DNA from: Flammeovirga sp. OC4
GTDB taxonomy: Bacteria; Bacteroidota; Bacteroidia; Cytophagales; Flammeovirgaceae
Direction of reading: 5' to 3'
Length of the DNA: 64,000 nucleotides
NCBI RefSeq assembly: GCF_000812565.1
Contig: NZ_JTAM01000016.1
Span: forward strand, 20,241-84,240
Shown here: positions 36,460-45,218 of the stretch, in pieces
How the letters are laid out: each line of letters opens with the position of its first letter
Position numbering within the stretch: the first letter of the stretch is position 1
The notes under the pieces: model-generated
Databases searched by the model: none
The model's input: the letters and a program-made list of their open reading frames with translations, nothing else
Told to the model about the DNA's origin: nothing
Translations under genes and position numbers: made by a program

Positions 36460-36785
36460 TTTTGGTTAGAAGTCAGGAGACTTCTGATGATCTGTAGGAC
36501 ACGAATGACGCTTTCGCTAAACATTCGCGCCAGGGGACTTTCTACTCAATTTGTTTGGTAGTGCTCCCCCGGCCTTGAAGGAAAAAGCGTTAAGAATTTC
36601 ATGTATTGAGCCGTTAAAAATGATTTTGTTGTTTGAGCTTTAGCGAGTTTAAAATCATTTAGGCGAGAGGAATGGAATTTAGCTTTTGCCTTCTAAGCCT
36701 TGAATTTTTTGCTTCGTTTTTGTTTCAAGACAAAAATGAAGAAGAAGGAAGTTTGAAAGTAGGATGTAGAAAGCTTGTAAAAAGA
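36460..36785 (-). repeat. Dispersed hairpin-rich repeat, copy E, inside the PUL
   Basis: A reverse-oriented copy running from the GTCAGGAGACTTCTGATGAT hairpin to the AAGACAAAAATGAAGAAG block. It lies between the second binding lipoprotein and the receptor-fusion gene. An open frame continues from it into the receptor gene by chance, so the long start at 36672 is not real. R1 and this copy together form about 400 bp of hairpins that may separate the two halves of the PUL. Confidence 0.8.
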
Positions 36786-36866
36786 TTAATGGATAGCTGT
36801 CGATATTTTAGAAGTGGCTTCACACGAACCATATTCTCAAACATTGACAGAAGAAATGAAAGAATA

Positions 36867-38792
36867 ATGAAAAAGTTACATCGAAATATCATTACAATCA
36901 TCGCTTTTATTTTGGCGACCCCGCTGATGCTTTCAGCGGAAGTACGTCCCAATGAAGTAGTGATTGGACTCGACGACACCATTCAACAACAACTGTTGAA
37001 CTTGGAAAGTATTCCCTATTGGAAAGACAGCACACGCTTGATCTCCTATGAGGAACTACTGGTCAGGAATCCGAAATTCGATGTAACGGATCATTATTCA
37101 AAAGCCGATTATGACAATGAAGCCAACTATTGGTTGAAGTTTAAAGTCAATATTGATCACAACAGCGCAAAGCATTGGCTCATTGAAATCTACGATCAGA
37201 AAATTCAAGAGATCTTCGTTTTCTTGCCATTACTGGACGGTACACTGAAAAAGGAAATTATGGGAGCCTCTCATCCTTATGCCAAAAGAATGTATGACCA
37301 TAAAAACTTTGTGATTCCCTTGACGCATGATATTGATTTTTCAAAACCGATTTACGTCAAAGTCAATAGTAACAAGAAAGTGGACCTTCATATGAATTTC
37401 AGAAGCATCAATAGATTTGTGCAGTATTCTACCAAAGAATATTTATGGTTCGGTTTGCAGTATGGAGCGTTTATCATCATGGCCATCTATTCTCTTTTGC
37501 TTTGGACGAGTATCAGAGATTTCAAATACATTGCGTATATCGGTCATATCGTGGTGGTGTGTTTGTATAGTATGACCAATGACGGTGTGGCTTTCCAGTT
37601 TTTATGGCCCAAAACGCCAGCCATCAATACCTTTATCAATGCCTTTCTGAGTTTTGCAGTATCTCTGACAGTGACCAATTTTATCAGAGAAGTCGTCGAT
37701 AAAAAGTACTTGACAAGGTCTTATCATATTGCCATCAATGTACTTTTCGGCATTCAGTTTCTGGTATTGGTTTTGACTATAATGGGCGAGGTTCCCTCAG
37801 AAGGAAGACTCTCGTTGGTGATTACCTTGCCCGTTTTACTTTTCGGGTTGACCAGTATCTACCGCAAATCCACTATGTCACCTTATTATATCATAGGCAT
37901 CAGTTTCCTTTTGATAGGATGTATTGTTTGGTATTTGAAATGGTACGGTATCATCCCTCATAACTTCTTCACCTTTTATGGCTTCAGAATGTCAGTTATT
38001 GCTGAAATGCTCGCCTTCTCTTTCGCCCTTTATGACACGTTACGTCTTTTGAAAGAAAGCGAACACCAAGCACAACGTAAGCTATTGAATCAGCAAAGAA
38101 TAACGGAGTTGATGCACGAACAGGTGATTGAAGAACAGAAAAAGAACATTGAGTTGAGTAATAAAGTCAATGAAGAATTGGAGCAAAAAGTGAAGGAAAG
38201 AACGGAGGAACTGCAGAAAAGAGAAATTCAGTTGGAGGAGTTGAATCAACAGCTTTCACAAAGAGCAGAGAAGCTGGGCAAAACCAATTATAAGCTCGAT
38301 GTCACGAATTACAACCTGAAAGATGAAATCAAGAAAGTCATAGAAAAGCGTTTTATCAATTCAGTAGTAACGATTACAGAGTTCCAAGATCTTTTCCCCG
38401 ATGCTACAGCATGTAAGCGTTATTTGGCCAAGCAAAAGTGGAGTAATGGTTTTAAATGTAAGCAGTGTGGCAATTGTTCAGGTTCTAAAACAGGACAGAC
38501 GTTTACGATGCGTTGTACAAAATGCGGTTACGTGGATTCAGTCACAAGCAATACCGTTTTTCATGGCGTTAAGTTTGATCTGACCAAAGCCTTTTACCTT
38601 TCCTACATCACACTTTATCAACCTGACGCCTACCGCAATATTGAGTTGAGTGAGATGTTGAATATGTCGAGAAATACGATCTCAAAATTCAAAACCAAAG
38701 TGAAGGAAGCGAAAGAGAACAAATTACTCATTCCGAATTTTACAATAGAAGAAAATAACACGATTGAAATAGAAGATAAAAAGCAAGCCTAA
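36867..38792 (+). CDS. 7TMR-DISM receptor fused to an IS1595-transposase-like zinc-ribbon/HTH domain
   Basis: 641 residues from ATG 36867, where a signal peptide begins. Residues about 25-190 form a periplasmic DISMED2-like sensor (ANYWLKFKVNIDHNSAKHWL). Seven membrane helices span about 200-395. A coiled coil (about 400-500) ends near EIKKVIEKR. In place of a kinase or cyclase, residues about 508-620 match the N-terminus of IS1595-type transposases: FPDATACKRYLAKQKWSNGF, a zinc ribbon C531-x2-C534...C550-x2-C553, TSNTVFHGVKFDLTKAFYLS, and an HTH (ELSEMLNMSRNTISKFKTKV). The DDE catalytic domain is absent. This suggests a membrane-bound DNA-binding regulator. The next sulfatase overlaps its stop by 1 bp (TAATG). 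Confidence 0.85.
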   Translation: MKKLHRNIITIIAFILATPLMLSAEVRPNEVVIGLDDTIQQQLLNLESIPYWKDSTRLISYEELLVRNPKFDVTDHYSKADYDNEANYWLKFKVNIDHNSAKHWLIEIYDQKIQEIFVFLPLLDGTLKKEIMGASHPYAKRMYDHKNFVIPLTHDIDFSKPIYVKVNSNKKVDLHMNFRSINRFVQYSTKEYLWFGLQYGAFIIMAIYSLLLWTSIRDFKYIAYIGHIVVVCLYSMTNDGVAFQFLWPKTPAINTFINAFLSFAVSLTVTNFIREVVDKKYLTRSYHIAINVLFGIQFLVLVLTIMGEVPSEGRLSLVITLPVLLFGLTSIYRKSTMSPYYIIGISFLLIGCIVWYLKWYGIIPHNFFTFYGFRMSVIAEMLAFSFALYDTLRLLKESEHQAQRKLLNQQRITELMHEQVIEEQKKNIELSNKVNEELEQKVKERTEELQKREIQLEELNQQLSQRAEKLGKTNYKLDVTNYNLKDEIKKVIEKRFINSVVTITEFQDLFPDATACKRYLAKQKWSNGFKCKQCGNCSGSKTGQTFTMRCTKCGYVDSVTSNTVFHGVKFDLTKAFYLSYITLYQPDAYRNIELSEMLNMSRNTISKFKTKVKEAKENKLLIPNFTIEENNTIEIEDKKQA

Positions 38793-40789
38793 TGAAAGAG
38801 GTACTTATAAAAATACTATGGTTTTTGATGCTAACAGGAAGTACTTCCTTAGCACAAAATCGCCCCAATTTTTTAATCATTGTTGCCGATGATTTGGGGT
38901 ATGCAGATGTGGGGTATCATCATTTAAGCAAGGATATTCCTACAGAAAACATTGATAAACTAGCGGAAAAGGGCGTTGTGTTCAAAAATAGCTACGTCAC
39001 CGCTCCCGTTTGTGGCCCTTCACGCGCTGCGCTAATGACGGGAAGTTATCAGCAGAGATTTGGTTTCAAAGACAATCCAGGTCCTTTCCGTCCTTCTCCA
39101 GAGGTTGTGCCGGGTATTTCGGATCAATTCCCTACCATCGCTGAAAAATTACAGGAGAATGGATATGCGACTGTAGCCATCGGAAAGTGGCATTTGGGAG
39201 GTCAAGAGGATAGAAACTACTTACCGTTTCAAAAAGGATTTGATCATTATTACGGCTTTTTAGGTGGTGCTTCTTCCTATTATTTTGAGGACGAATGTTC
39301 TCAGTTTTTTATGGAAGATGATCAGCCTATCAAAACCCCAAAGACCTATCTGACGGATTTATTCGGTCAAAAGGCCATAGATTATATTGATGCTCACGAT
39401 CAAAAACAACCTTTCTTGATGTACTGGGCTCCTAATGCTGTTCATACGCCATTGGAAGCACCAACAGAAGTATTGACAAAGTTTGATCACATCAAAGATC
39501 CTAACCGAAAAAAGCTCGTGGCCATGCAGTATGTCATGGATCAGAACATCGGTAAAATCATCAAAAAACTAAAAGAAAAAGGGATTTATGACAATACAGT
39601 AATTGTTTTTATCTCTGATAATGGAGGGAAACCGGGAGACAATTATTCTTTGAATTTACCATTGAATGGTGAAAAGGGAACATTGTATGAAGGTGGAATC
39701 AAAACCCCTTGCTTGATGCACTTTCCAGCTCAATTACCGAGCGGGAAAACCTATGATCCTATGGTATCAAGCATGGACATCTACCCCACATTATTATCAT
39801 TTGCGGGCATTCCTCTTCCGAAACATATTGATGGTGTCAATTTAATTCCATTTGTCACCACGGATAAAAAACAACCCCATCAACAATTGTTTTGGAAGAA
39901 TGCCAACAAATGGTGCATTCGTCATGGAGATTGGAAACTATTTTATGATAAAAAAGCCAAAAAGGAAAGGCTGTATCATATCAGTGTAGATCCTTATGAA
40001 AAGGAAGATTTGTATGAAAAATACCCCGATAAGGTAAAAGACCTTAAAGAAATTTATGCACAATGGGATCAAAACAATTCGAAAATTGCTTGGGGTTGGA
40101 ATCCTTCAGCAGTGGGCAAATACAAAGTGCATAATCAGTTTACTTTTGAAGAAATCATCCCTGAGCGTTTTGAAAGTAAGCACTTCCAGCAAGTAGAAGT
40201 CATTCAAAACTCCAAAAAACAGGGGTTGAACCAAAGCGAACATGTGTTAGTACTGGAAGATGGGGAACCTTCATCAAAAATCCGTGTTTCACATGCTCCA
40301 ATGTCTCCTAGAGAATTAGGATACTGCCATCTGAAAATCTATGCTAAAAAAGCAACGGAAGTGGAAGTGCATTTGAAACTAGGGGATGAAATGGAATTCA
40401 ATCAGCAAGTCCAAACGTATACGACAACAGGAGAGTGGCAGGATTTAGTCTTTGACTATTCCAAATTCAAAGGAAAAGTGAAAGGATTGGAAATTGTCTT
40501 CAAAGGAAAGAATTCAAAAATCTATGTAGACGATATTTGGTGGAATAAAAACCCCGAACCTATCACCGTCAATGATGCTTCAAAAGTAGAGCAAATCCAA
40601 CTTTTCACCAGTATCAAAGACAAAAACAAAAAAGTACTGACATGGAAACCTATCCCGAATGTAGACGCTTATTTGGTACGACATAAAGGGACGCTCATTC
40701 TAACAACAATTAATAATTATGTCAAGATTGATAAAGGTATTCCATTACGAGAGATTAAAGTGACAGCACGATCTGATCATAAGCTTTGA
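38792..40789 (+). CDS. Exported S1 sulfatase with C-terminal carbohydrate-binding-like extension
   Basis: 665 residues with a signal peptide (about 1-21). Sulfatase landmarks: PNFLIIVADDLGYADVGYHH, formylglycine site C74-G-P-S-R, AIGKWHLGG, VIVFISDNGG. The catalytic part ends near residue 440. Residues about 455-590 form a beta-sandwich-like domain (HVLVLEDGEPSSKIRVSHAP; WQDLVFDYSKFKGKVKGLEI; KIYVDDIWW) resembling carbohydrate-binding modules, then a short FnIII-like tail. Its ATG overlaps the stop of the receptor-fusion gene, so translation is probably coupled. The precise sulfate position is unknown. Confidence 0.92.
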   Translation: MKEVLIKILWFLMLTGSTSLAQNRPNFLIIVADDLGYADVGYHHLSKDIPTENIDKLAEKGVVFKNSYVTAPVCGPSRAALMTGSYQQRFGFKDNPGPFRPSPEVVPGISDQFPTIAEKLQENGYATVAIGKWHLGGQEDRNYLPFQKGFDHYYGFLGGASSYYFEDECSQFFMEDDQPIKTPKTYLTDLFGQKAIDYIDAHDQKQPFLMYWAPNAVHTPLEAPTEVLTKFDHIKDPNRKKLVAMQYVMDQNIGKIIKKLKEKGIYDNTVIVFISDNGGKPGDNYSLNLPLNGEKGTLYEGGIKTPCLMHFPAQLPSGKTYDPMVSSMDIYPTLLSFAGIPLPKHIDGVNLIPFVTTDKKQPHQQLFWKNANKWCIRHGDWKLFYDKKAKKERLYHISVDPYEKEDLYEKYPDKVKDLKEIYAQWDQNNSKIAWGWNPSAVGKYKVHNQFTFEEIIPERFESKHFQQVEVIQNSKKQGLNQSEHVLVLEDGEPSSKIRVSHAPMSPRELGYCHLKIYAKKATEVEVHLKLGDEMEFNQQVQTYTTTGEWQDLVFDYSKFKGKVKGLEIVFKGKNSKIYVDDIWWNKNPEPITVNDASKVEQIQLFTSIKDKNKKVLTWKPIPNVDAYLVRHKGTLILTTINNYVKIDKGIPLREIKVTARSDHKL

Positions 40790-40804
40790 AAAGTTCTTCT
40801 GTTT

Positions 40805-40930
40805 CAAGTGTTTAAGCGACAGCGTCACTTGGAACTGAATATTGGCGAAGTCTCCCGACTTCGAACCACAAACCAATACATTTCGAAGTCAGGAGACAAT
40901 ATAGAATCACAAGTAACGGCTTAACACTTG
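40805..40930. repeat. Short two-hairpin repeat R2, full foldback form
   Basis: Starts CAAGTGTTTAAGCGACAGCG, contains GAAGTC-TCCC-GACTTC, and ends with a mirrored half (TCGAAGTCAGGAGAC ... GGCTTAACACTTG). The whole element is a long imperfect inverted repeat in the spacer between sulfatases 2 and 3. Confidence 0.75.
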
Positions 40931-40971
40931 CGACATTAAAATAGAATAAAGAGACATTCAATAATAATATC

Positions 40972-42522
40972 ATGAAAAGCATCATCAATTTTAGTTTTTA
41001 CCTATTAGTAAGCATTTTTTCCAGTGCATTATTCGCACAAAGTTCCACACCGAACATCCTATTAATCACAGCCGATGACATGGACTTCAATTCCATCGGT
41101 GCCAATGGAAGTAAAGTAGAAGACATCACACCAAACATTGACAAACTCGCCTCACAAGGCATTCGATTTACAAATGCCCACGTTACAGTAGCCGTTTGTA
41201 TGCCATCAAGAGGAGTAATTGGAACGGGCTGTTACCCGAATAACAGTGGTATGACAGGCTTTTTCCCTTCAAAACCGGAAGTACCTACATTAGCAGAGGA
41301 ATTGAAAAAACAGAAGAACTATAAAACGGGTATCCTCGGAAAAGTAAAACACTCTACACCGAAAAAAGTAGATAAATACGTGTGGGAATATGCCTATGAT
41401 TCCAAAGAATTAGGGTCAGGAAGATCACCGAAACTTTATAAATCACGTTTCAAAACATTCTTAGAACAGGCAAAATCAGAAAACAGACCCTTCTTTATGA
41501 TGGCCAACTCTCATGACCCTCACCGTCCGTTTTTCGTGGATAGCCCCAACTATGAAAGAAATGGCAGACAAAGACCATCAAGAATCTACACTCCTGATGA
41601 AGTGGAAGTGCCAGGTTTCTTAACAGATATGCCAGAAATAAGACAAGAATTAGCGAACTATTTCAGTTCAGTAAAAAGATGTGACGATACGGTAGGGGCA
41701 TTATTAGAAGCACTTTCAGAAGCAGGTTTAGCGGATAACACTATCATTATTTTCTTATCGGATAACGGTATGGCCTTCCCATTTGCCAAGTCCAACGTGT
41801 ATTTACAATCTACAAGAACGCCATTTATGGTCAAGTGGCCGAACCATATTCCGGCAGGGCAAGTGAATGAAAAAGACATGGTTTCTATGGTCGACTTAAT
41901 GCCCACACTTTTAGAAGCGACAGGCCTTGAGATACCGGCAACATTAGATGGAAGAAGTTTCTTACCCATCTTAAAAGGAAAGAAACAAAAAGACAGAGAT
42001 ATGATCTACACGCATTACAACGAAACATCAGGTAGCAAAGCCTTTCCAATGCGTGCCGTACAAACACACGATTACTTGTACATCTTCTCACCATGGGCCG
42101 TAGGAGGTAGACAATACAAAACGTCATCGATCAACGGAAAAACGTTTACAGCCATGAAAACGGAAGCGGAAACCAACCCTGAAATGAAAGAGCGTGTAGA
42201 TTTCTGCCTTTTCAGAACTGTTTCAGAATTCTATGATTTAAAAAATGATCCGAACGGTTTAAATAATGTGATCAACTCTCCAAAATACGCAAAGCAACAA
42301 GCAGAGTTTGAAAAAGCCATGTTGGAATACATGCAAAAAACAGAGGATCCTATGTTGGACATGTACAATCACAAAGAGGATGAGCAATACTTGATCTCTG
42401 CCACTCAAAAGCACCAAGAGTACGTCAATGAATTGAACCGTATTCGCAGAGCGGAAAAAAGAAAAGCAAGAGCAGAAGCTGGTGAAACAGGTAAGAAGAA
42501 AAAGAAAAAACAAGCACATTAA
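40972..42522 (+). CDS. Exported S1 sulfatase, third in the PUL
   Basis: 516 residues with a signal peptide (about 1-23). PNILLITADDMDFNSIGANG opens the metal site, the formylglycine motif is C76-M-P-S-R, and ILGKVKHSTPKK replaces the more common GKWH, marking a different subfamily from the other two. HDPHRPFF and NTIIIFLSDNGMAF follow. The C-terminus is very basic (RRAEKRKARAEAGETGKKKK and more Lys), which could be a membrane or glycan contact. It is separated from sulfatase 2 by repeat R2 and is the last PUL gene before a strong terminator. Confidence 0.92.
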   Translation: MKSIINFSFYLLVSIFSSALFAQSSTPNILLITADDMDFNSIGANGSKVEDITPNIDKLASQGIRFTNAHVTVAVCMPSRGVIGTGCYPNNSGMTGFFPSKPEVPTLAEELKKQKNYKTGILGKVKHSTPKKVDKYVWEYAYDSKELGSGRSPKLYKSRFKTFLEQAKSENRPFFMMANSHDPHRPFFVDSPNYERNGRQRPSRIYTPDEVEVPGFLTDMPEIRQELANYFSSVKRCDDTVGALLEALSEAGLADNTIIIFLSDNGMAFPFAKSNVYLQSTRTPFMVKWPNHIPAGQVNEKDMVSMVDLMPTLLEATGLEIPATLDGRSFLPILKGKKQKDRDMIYTHYNETSGSKAFPMRAVQTHDYLYIFSPWAVGGRQYKTSSINGKTFTAMKTEAETNPEMKERVDFCLFRTVSEFYDLKNDPNGLNNVINSPKYAKQQAEFEKAMLEYMQKTEDPMLDMYNHKEDEQYLISATQKHQEYVNELNRIRRAEKRKARAEAGETGKKKKKKQAH

Positions 42523-42677
42523 TCGCCTCTAATAGCATCAATTTCCAAGGTTGAGCAAAAAAATAAAAAATTTTCAATAATTCGATAGGGGTTTCAATAG
42601 TGAAATACACTTCTGTAGATGAAAAGGTAGTTAAGTAAAGTAATTTATCTTAGTAAATCAATCGTAGTGTAGTGATA

Positions 42678-42709
42678 GAGGTGATGTTCTGCATCACCTT
42701 TATTTTTTT
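42678..42709 (+). terminator. Terminator at the end of the PUL
   Basis: AGGTGATG (42679-42686) pairs with CATCACCT (42692-42699), followed by a T-rich run. Confidence 0.85.
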
Positions 42710-42770
42710 GTTCTATTTAGTTAAAATAAATAGTTAAGTTAGTTAATTACATTAAATAGAAGAGGGGCTT

Positions 42771-43190
42771 TTATTTGTTTAAATTTTCAAGCTTTTTTAT
42801 TAAGTTGGTGTTTTCTTCTCTAAGAGTTTGATTATCGTCTCTTAACTTACTATTACTGATTCCTTGATAAACATTCCAAACTAATGATAAGCCTGCAATA
42901 CTAACCCCTATCCATTTTACGTAGTCAGTTTTAGGTTCTAGTGATTTCCTATAGGCGAACCAATCTTTATGATTATTTGCTATTTCTAATCCTACTTCAG
43001 ATAATTTAATTGCGTGATCAGTATGTTTTTCAAATGGTGAAGATTTTATTAAGAGGTATCTAATTTTTTGAAATTTGTCTTCTCCCCACTCCAGTCCACT
43101 TAAAAATGAAAATTCTTTAAACATTAAGTATGGCTTTTGTGCTAATTTCAATTCTTGGATTGCTTTGTTTATAATTTCGTTTTCTGTCAT
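42771..43190 (-). CDS. Small membrane protein with C-terminal coiled coil
   Basis: 139 residues from ATG 43190 (the frame opens 20 codons earlier in repeat DNA). A helical N-terminal domain (TENEIINKAIQELKLAQKPY, then LEWGEDKFQKIRYLLI, AIKLSEVGLEIAN) resembles a winged-helix fold. One membrane helix (about 88-108; WIGVSIAGLSLVWNVYQG) leads to a short coiled coil (LRDDNQTLREENTNLIKKLE). I do not recognise the family. It is a single leftward gene. Confidence 0.6.
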   Translation of the reverse strand: MTENEIINKAIQELKLAQKPYLMFKEFSFLSGLEWGEDKFQKIRYLLIKSSPFEKHTDHAIKLSEVGLEIANNHKDWFAYRKSLEPKTDYVKWIGVSIAGLSLVWNVYQGISNSKLRDDNQTLREENTNLIKKLENLNK

Positions 43191-43209
43191 GATATTTTTA
43201 AAAATGGTG

Positions 43210-43365
43210 ATGATAATGTTTCGTGATGTGGTTCGTGAGATGCAAAGCATTGCGTCTCTACAGAGAGGTATTCTTTCATTTCAACGAATTGAATGTAAAT
43301 CCACAATGCCTTGTGGCTTACGTACCACCAGTACTGAACCAAGTGTGACGTATACATGCTTTTAA
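43210..43365. repeat. Small palindromic repeat, with decayed flank
   Basis: GAGATGCAA (43237-43245) mirrors TTGCGTCTC (43250-43258), followed by CTACAGAGAGG. Decayed relatives appear near 22575-22640 (reverse), 45529-45551 and 63490-63535. A second short palindrome (ACAATGCCTTGTGG) follows. There is no coding content. Confidence 0.55.
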
Positions 43366-43369
43366 CTTG

Positions 43370-44095
43370 TTATTTATTTTTCATATTTGTGTAGAGTTTT
43401 ATTCCTTTTTCACCTATTCTGTTTGTAATTAGATTCTCGATTTTTTTATAATGAACTCTATCGTAAGTTATCACTTCATTAGGGTACCTTTCTAGCTTCA
43501 ACTTTGATTTAGACCATTTAGTAATTTTATAAGTCTTAATATCTGTGCTATCATAAAACCAAAAGTTTGATAAATGAATAGTACCGTTTACCTCTCTTAT
43601 ATCTTTAGAAATTTTTATTTGAATAGGTTCATAGCCGATCGATTGGATCAGTAAAACTTTATCATTTTTAGTGTTGCCGATCGTAAATTTTGCTTCTCCA
43701 CTTTCATTAGTAACAACACCAATTTTTTCGTTTTTGCAAGAGACATTAGTACCTGGTAATCGGTGGTCACTTTCGAATTCTTTGATCATCAAATTAATTT
43801 GTAAACTATCTCCTGATCCTTCTATCATTTCAACATCATTTAGAGTATTGTATGTACAATTCATAAACTGAAGTTGTAGTGAATCATCCTCTGTAATTTT
43901 ATACTTTCCCTTCCCGAACCCAATACCAGTACAATTAAAAAATACATAATTAAAAGTATTGTCTTCTTGAAATTCAAAAATACCTGATTCAAAACTGATA
44001 TCTTTTTTTGTTGTAAAATAGGTTCCAAAATGATGTTTTTGGCCATAGGTACATAGACTTACGCAGGTCAATATGAGTGTAAGAAGAGTTTTCAT
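43370..44095 (-). CDS. Secreted protein with carboxypeptidase-like regulatory domain
   Basis: 241 residues with a signal peptide (about 1-18, CTYGQ). Residues about 20-95 are a beta-rich region describing a threshold-like fold (FEFQEDNTFNYVFFNCTGIG). Residues about 110-175 form a carboxypeptidase-D regulatory-like domain (LPGTNVSCKNEKIGVVTNES; VLLIQSIGYEPIQIKISKDI) as found at the N-terminus of SusC proteins but standing alone here. It lies 16 bp downstream of the CHASE2 gene on the same strand, so the two probably form an operon. Function unknown. Confidence 0.68.
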   Translation of the reverse strand: MKTLLTLILTCVSLCTYGQKHHFGTYFTTKKDISFESGIFEFQEDNTFNYVFFNCTGIGFGKGKYKITEDDSLQLQFMNCTYNTLNDVEMIEGSGDSLQINLMIKEFESDHRLPGTNVSCKNEKIGVVTNESGEAKFTIGNTKNDKVLLIQSIGYEPIQIKISKDIREVNGTIHLSNFWFYDSTDIKTYKITKWSKSKLKLERYPNEVITYDRVHYKKIENLITNRIGEKGIKLYTNMKNK

Positions 44096-44111
44096 ATTTC
44101 TATTATGCTTT

Positions 44112-45218
44112 CTAGATATAGTTTTTCGTCAAATAAGCTGATAATACTAAACCAAATACAAAGGGTTGAAAATCTACAATAATATGATAGATACTGAATA
44201 AGTAGATTATGCTATAAAAAATCACTATAAGCTCACTTGAAATCATAATAAAAGTGATCACATAATACCAATTTTTAAAATTTTTATTTAGTAGTAAAAG
44301 GCAGATTAAAATATTAATAATTAACAATATTCCTCCTATCAGATAGGTTGCTCTCCAATCTAAGTGATCAATATAGTTTTGATCCAAGATCATGGAAACA
44401 ATATTTGCAAGAATAACAACTCCATACATATCTGGAATTTGAGAATTATAATTTAATGGCGACCTAAATTTATCTTCAAGATCTTCGGAATGAGGTGCTC
44501 CTATAAATCCAAGGAGAACAACTTTTCCTTCTAAAAAATTAAATAAGAAGTCTTCGTCCTTCAAAATTTCAGAATACTCTACTTTCGGGTAAATTTCAAT
44601 ATTTCCTTTGAAAAAAATAGTTTCAATACTGTCTTTACGAGATAAAAATTGGGATGCTAAATCATGATTATATAATTCTGCCAATTTTATGGCAAAATGA
44701 AGTTCTTTCCTATTGGTATCCAAATCTATATACTTCACCATTTTTCGAACAACTTCATTTTGATCATTATCATAATGGAAGTGTGTAAAACCATGATCCG
44801 TATTTTGGGTAAATGGCTTATCAGATAATTCAAGTTGTAGATTGTTTTTTTCATCATTAACTACGCTACTTGGAAGAATAACTTTAGTATGCATATTATT
44901 CAGAGCATGATAAAGAATTTTGTCTTCATGTGAGTTTGAGTAACTCGAATTGCCCATAAAAGTGGCGTTGATACCTATTACTGCGGGTTGATACTGATCT
45001 AGTTTTGTAAGTAGCTTTCCAATTTCTCCTCTTGAGGCCTTTCCGATATTGACTAAGACAATATCCTTATCTATAACTTTATCATTTCTAATTTGGTAAT
45101 AGATATCAGTAACTTTAAAATCCGGATTGAAAATTTTTGTGATGAAAGAAAGTATGTTTGTAGTAAAACAAGAAATTGCAATGATTAGAATAAGAGTACG
45201 CTTTATAATTTTTGCCAT
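44112..45218 (-). CDS. CHASE2-domain membrane protein without output domain
   Basis: 368 residues from ATG 45218 (TTG 45221 also possible). After a first membrane helix (about 8-25), the CHASE2 sensor fills residues about 30-265 (DIYYQIRNDKVIDKDIVLVN; YQPAVIGINATFMG; LEGKVVLLGFIGAPHSEDLE; DMYGVVILANIVSMILDQNY). Three membrane helices follow (about 285-365). CHASE2 proteins normally carry a cyclase, kinase or phosphatase domain after the helices; none is present, so it must signal through a partner or serve another role. The carboxypeptidase-like gene follows in the same direction. Confidence 0.85.
   Translation of the reverse strand: MAKIIKRTLILIIAISCFTTNILSFITKIFNPDFKVTDIYYQIRNDKVIDKDIVLVNIGKASRGEIGKLLTKLDQYQPAVIGINATFMGNSSYSNSHEDKILYHALNNMHTKVILPSSVVNDEKNNLQLELSDKPFTQNTDHGFTHFHYDNDQNEVVRKMVKYIDLDTNRKELHFAIKLAELYNHDLASQFLSRKDSIETIFFKGNIEIYPKVEYSEILKDEDFLFNFLEGKVVLLGFIGAPHSEDLEDKFRSPLNYNSQIPDMYGVVILANIVSMILDQNYIDHLDWRATYLIGGILLIINILICLLLLNKNFKNWYYVITFIMISSELIVIFYSIIYLFSIYHIIVDFQPFVFGLVLSAYLTKNYI

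Noticed and set aside
36672..36866. Upstream start for the receptor-fusion gene
   Set aside because: The extra 65 codons are repeat copy E; a normal signal peptide begins at 36867.
36867..38792. Intact IS1595 transposase insertion
   Set aside because: Only the zinc-ribbon/HTH part is present; no DDE domain or IS ends, and the frame is continuous with the receptor.
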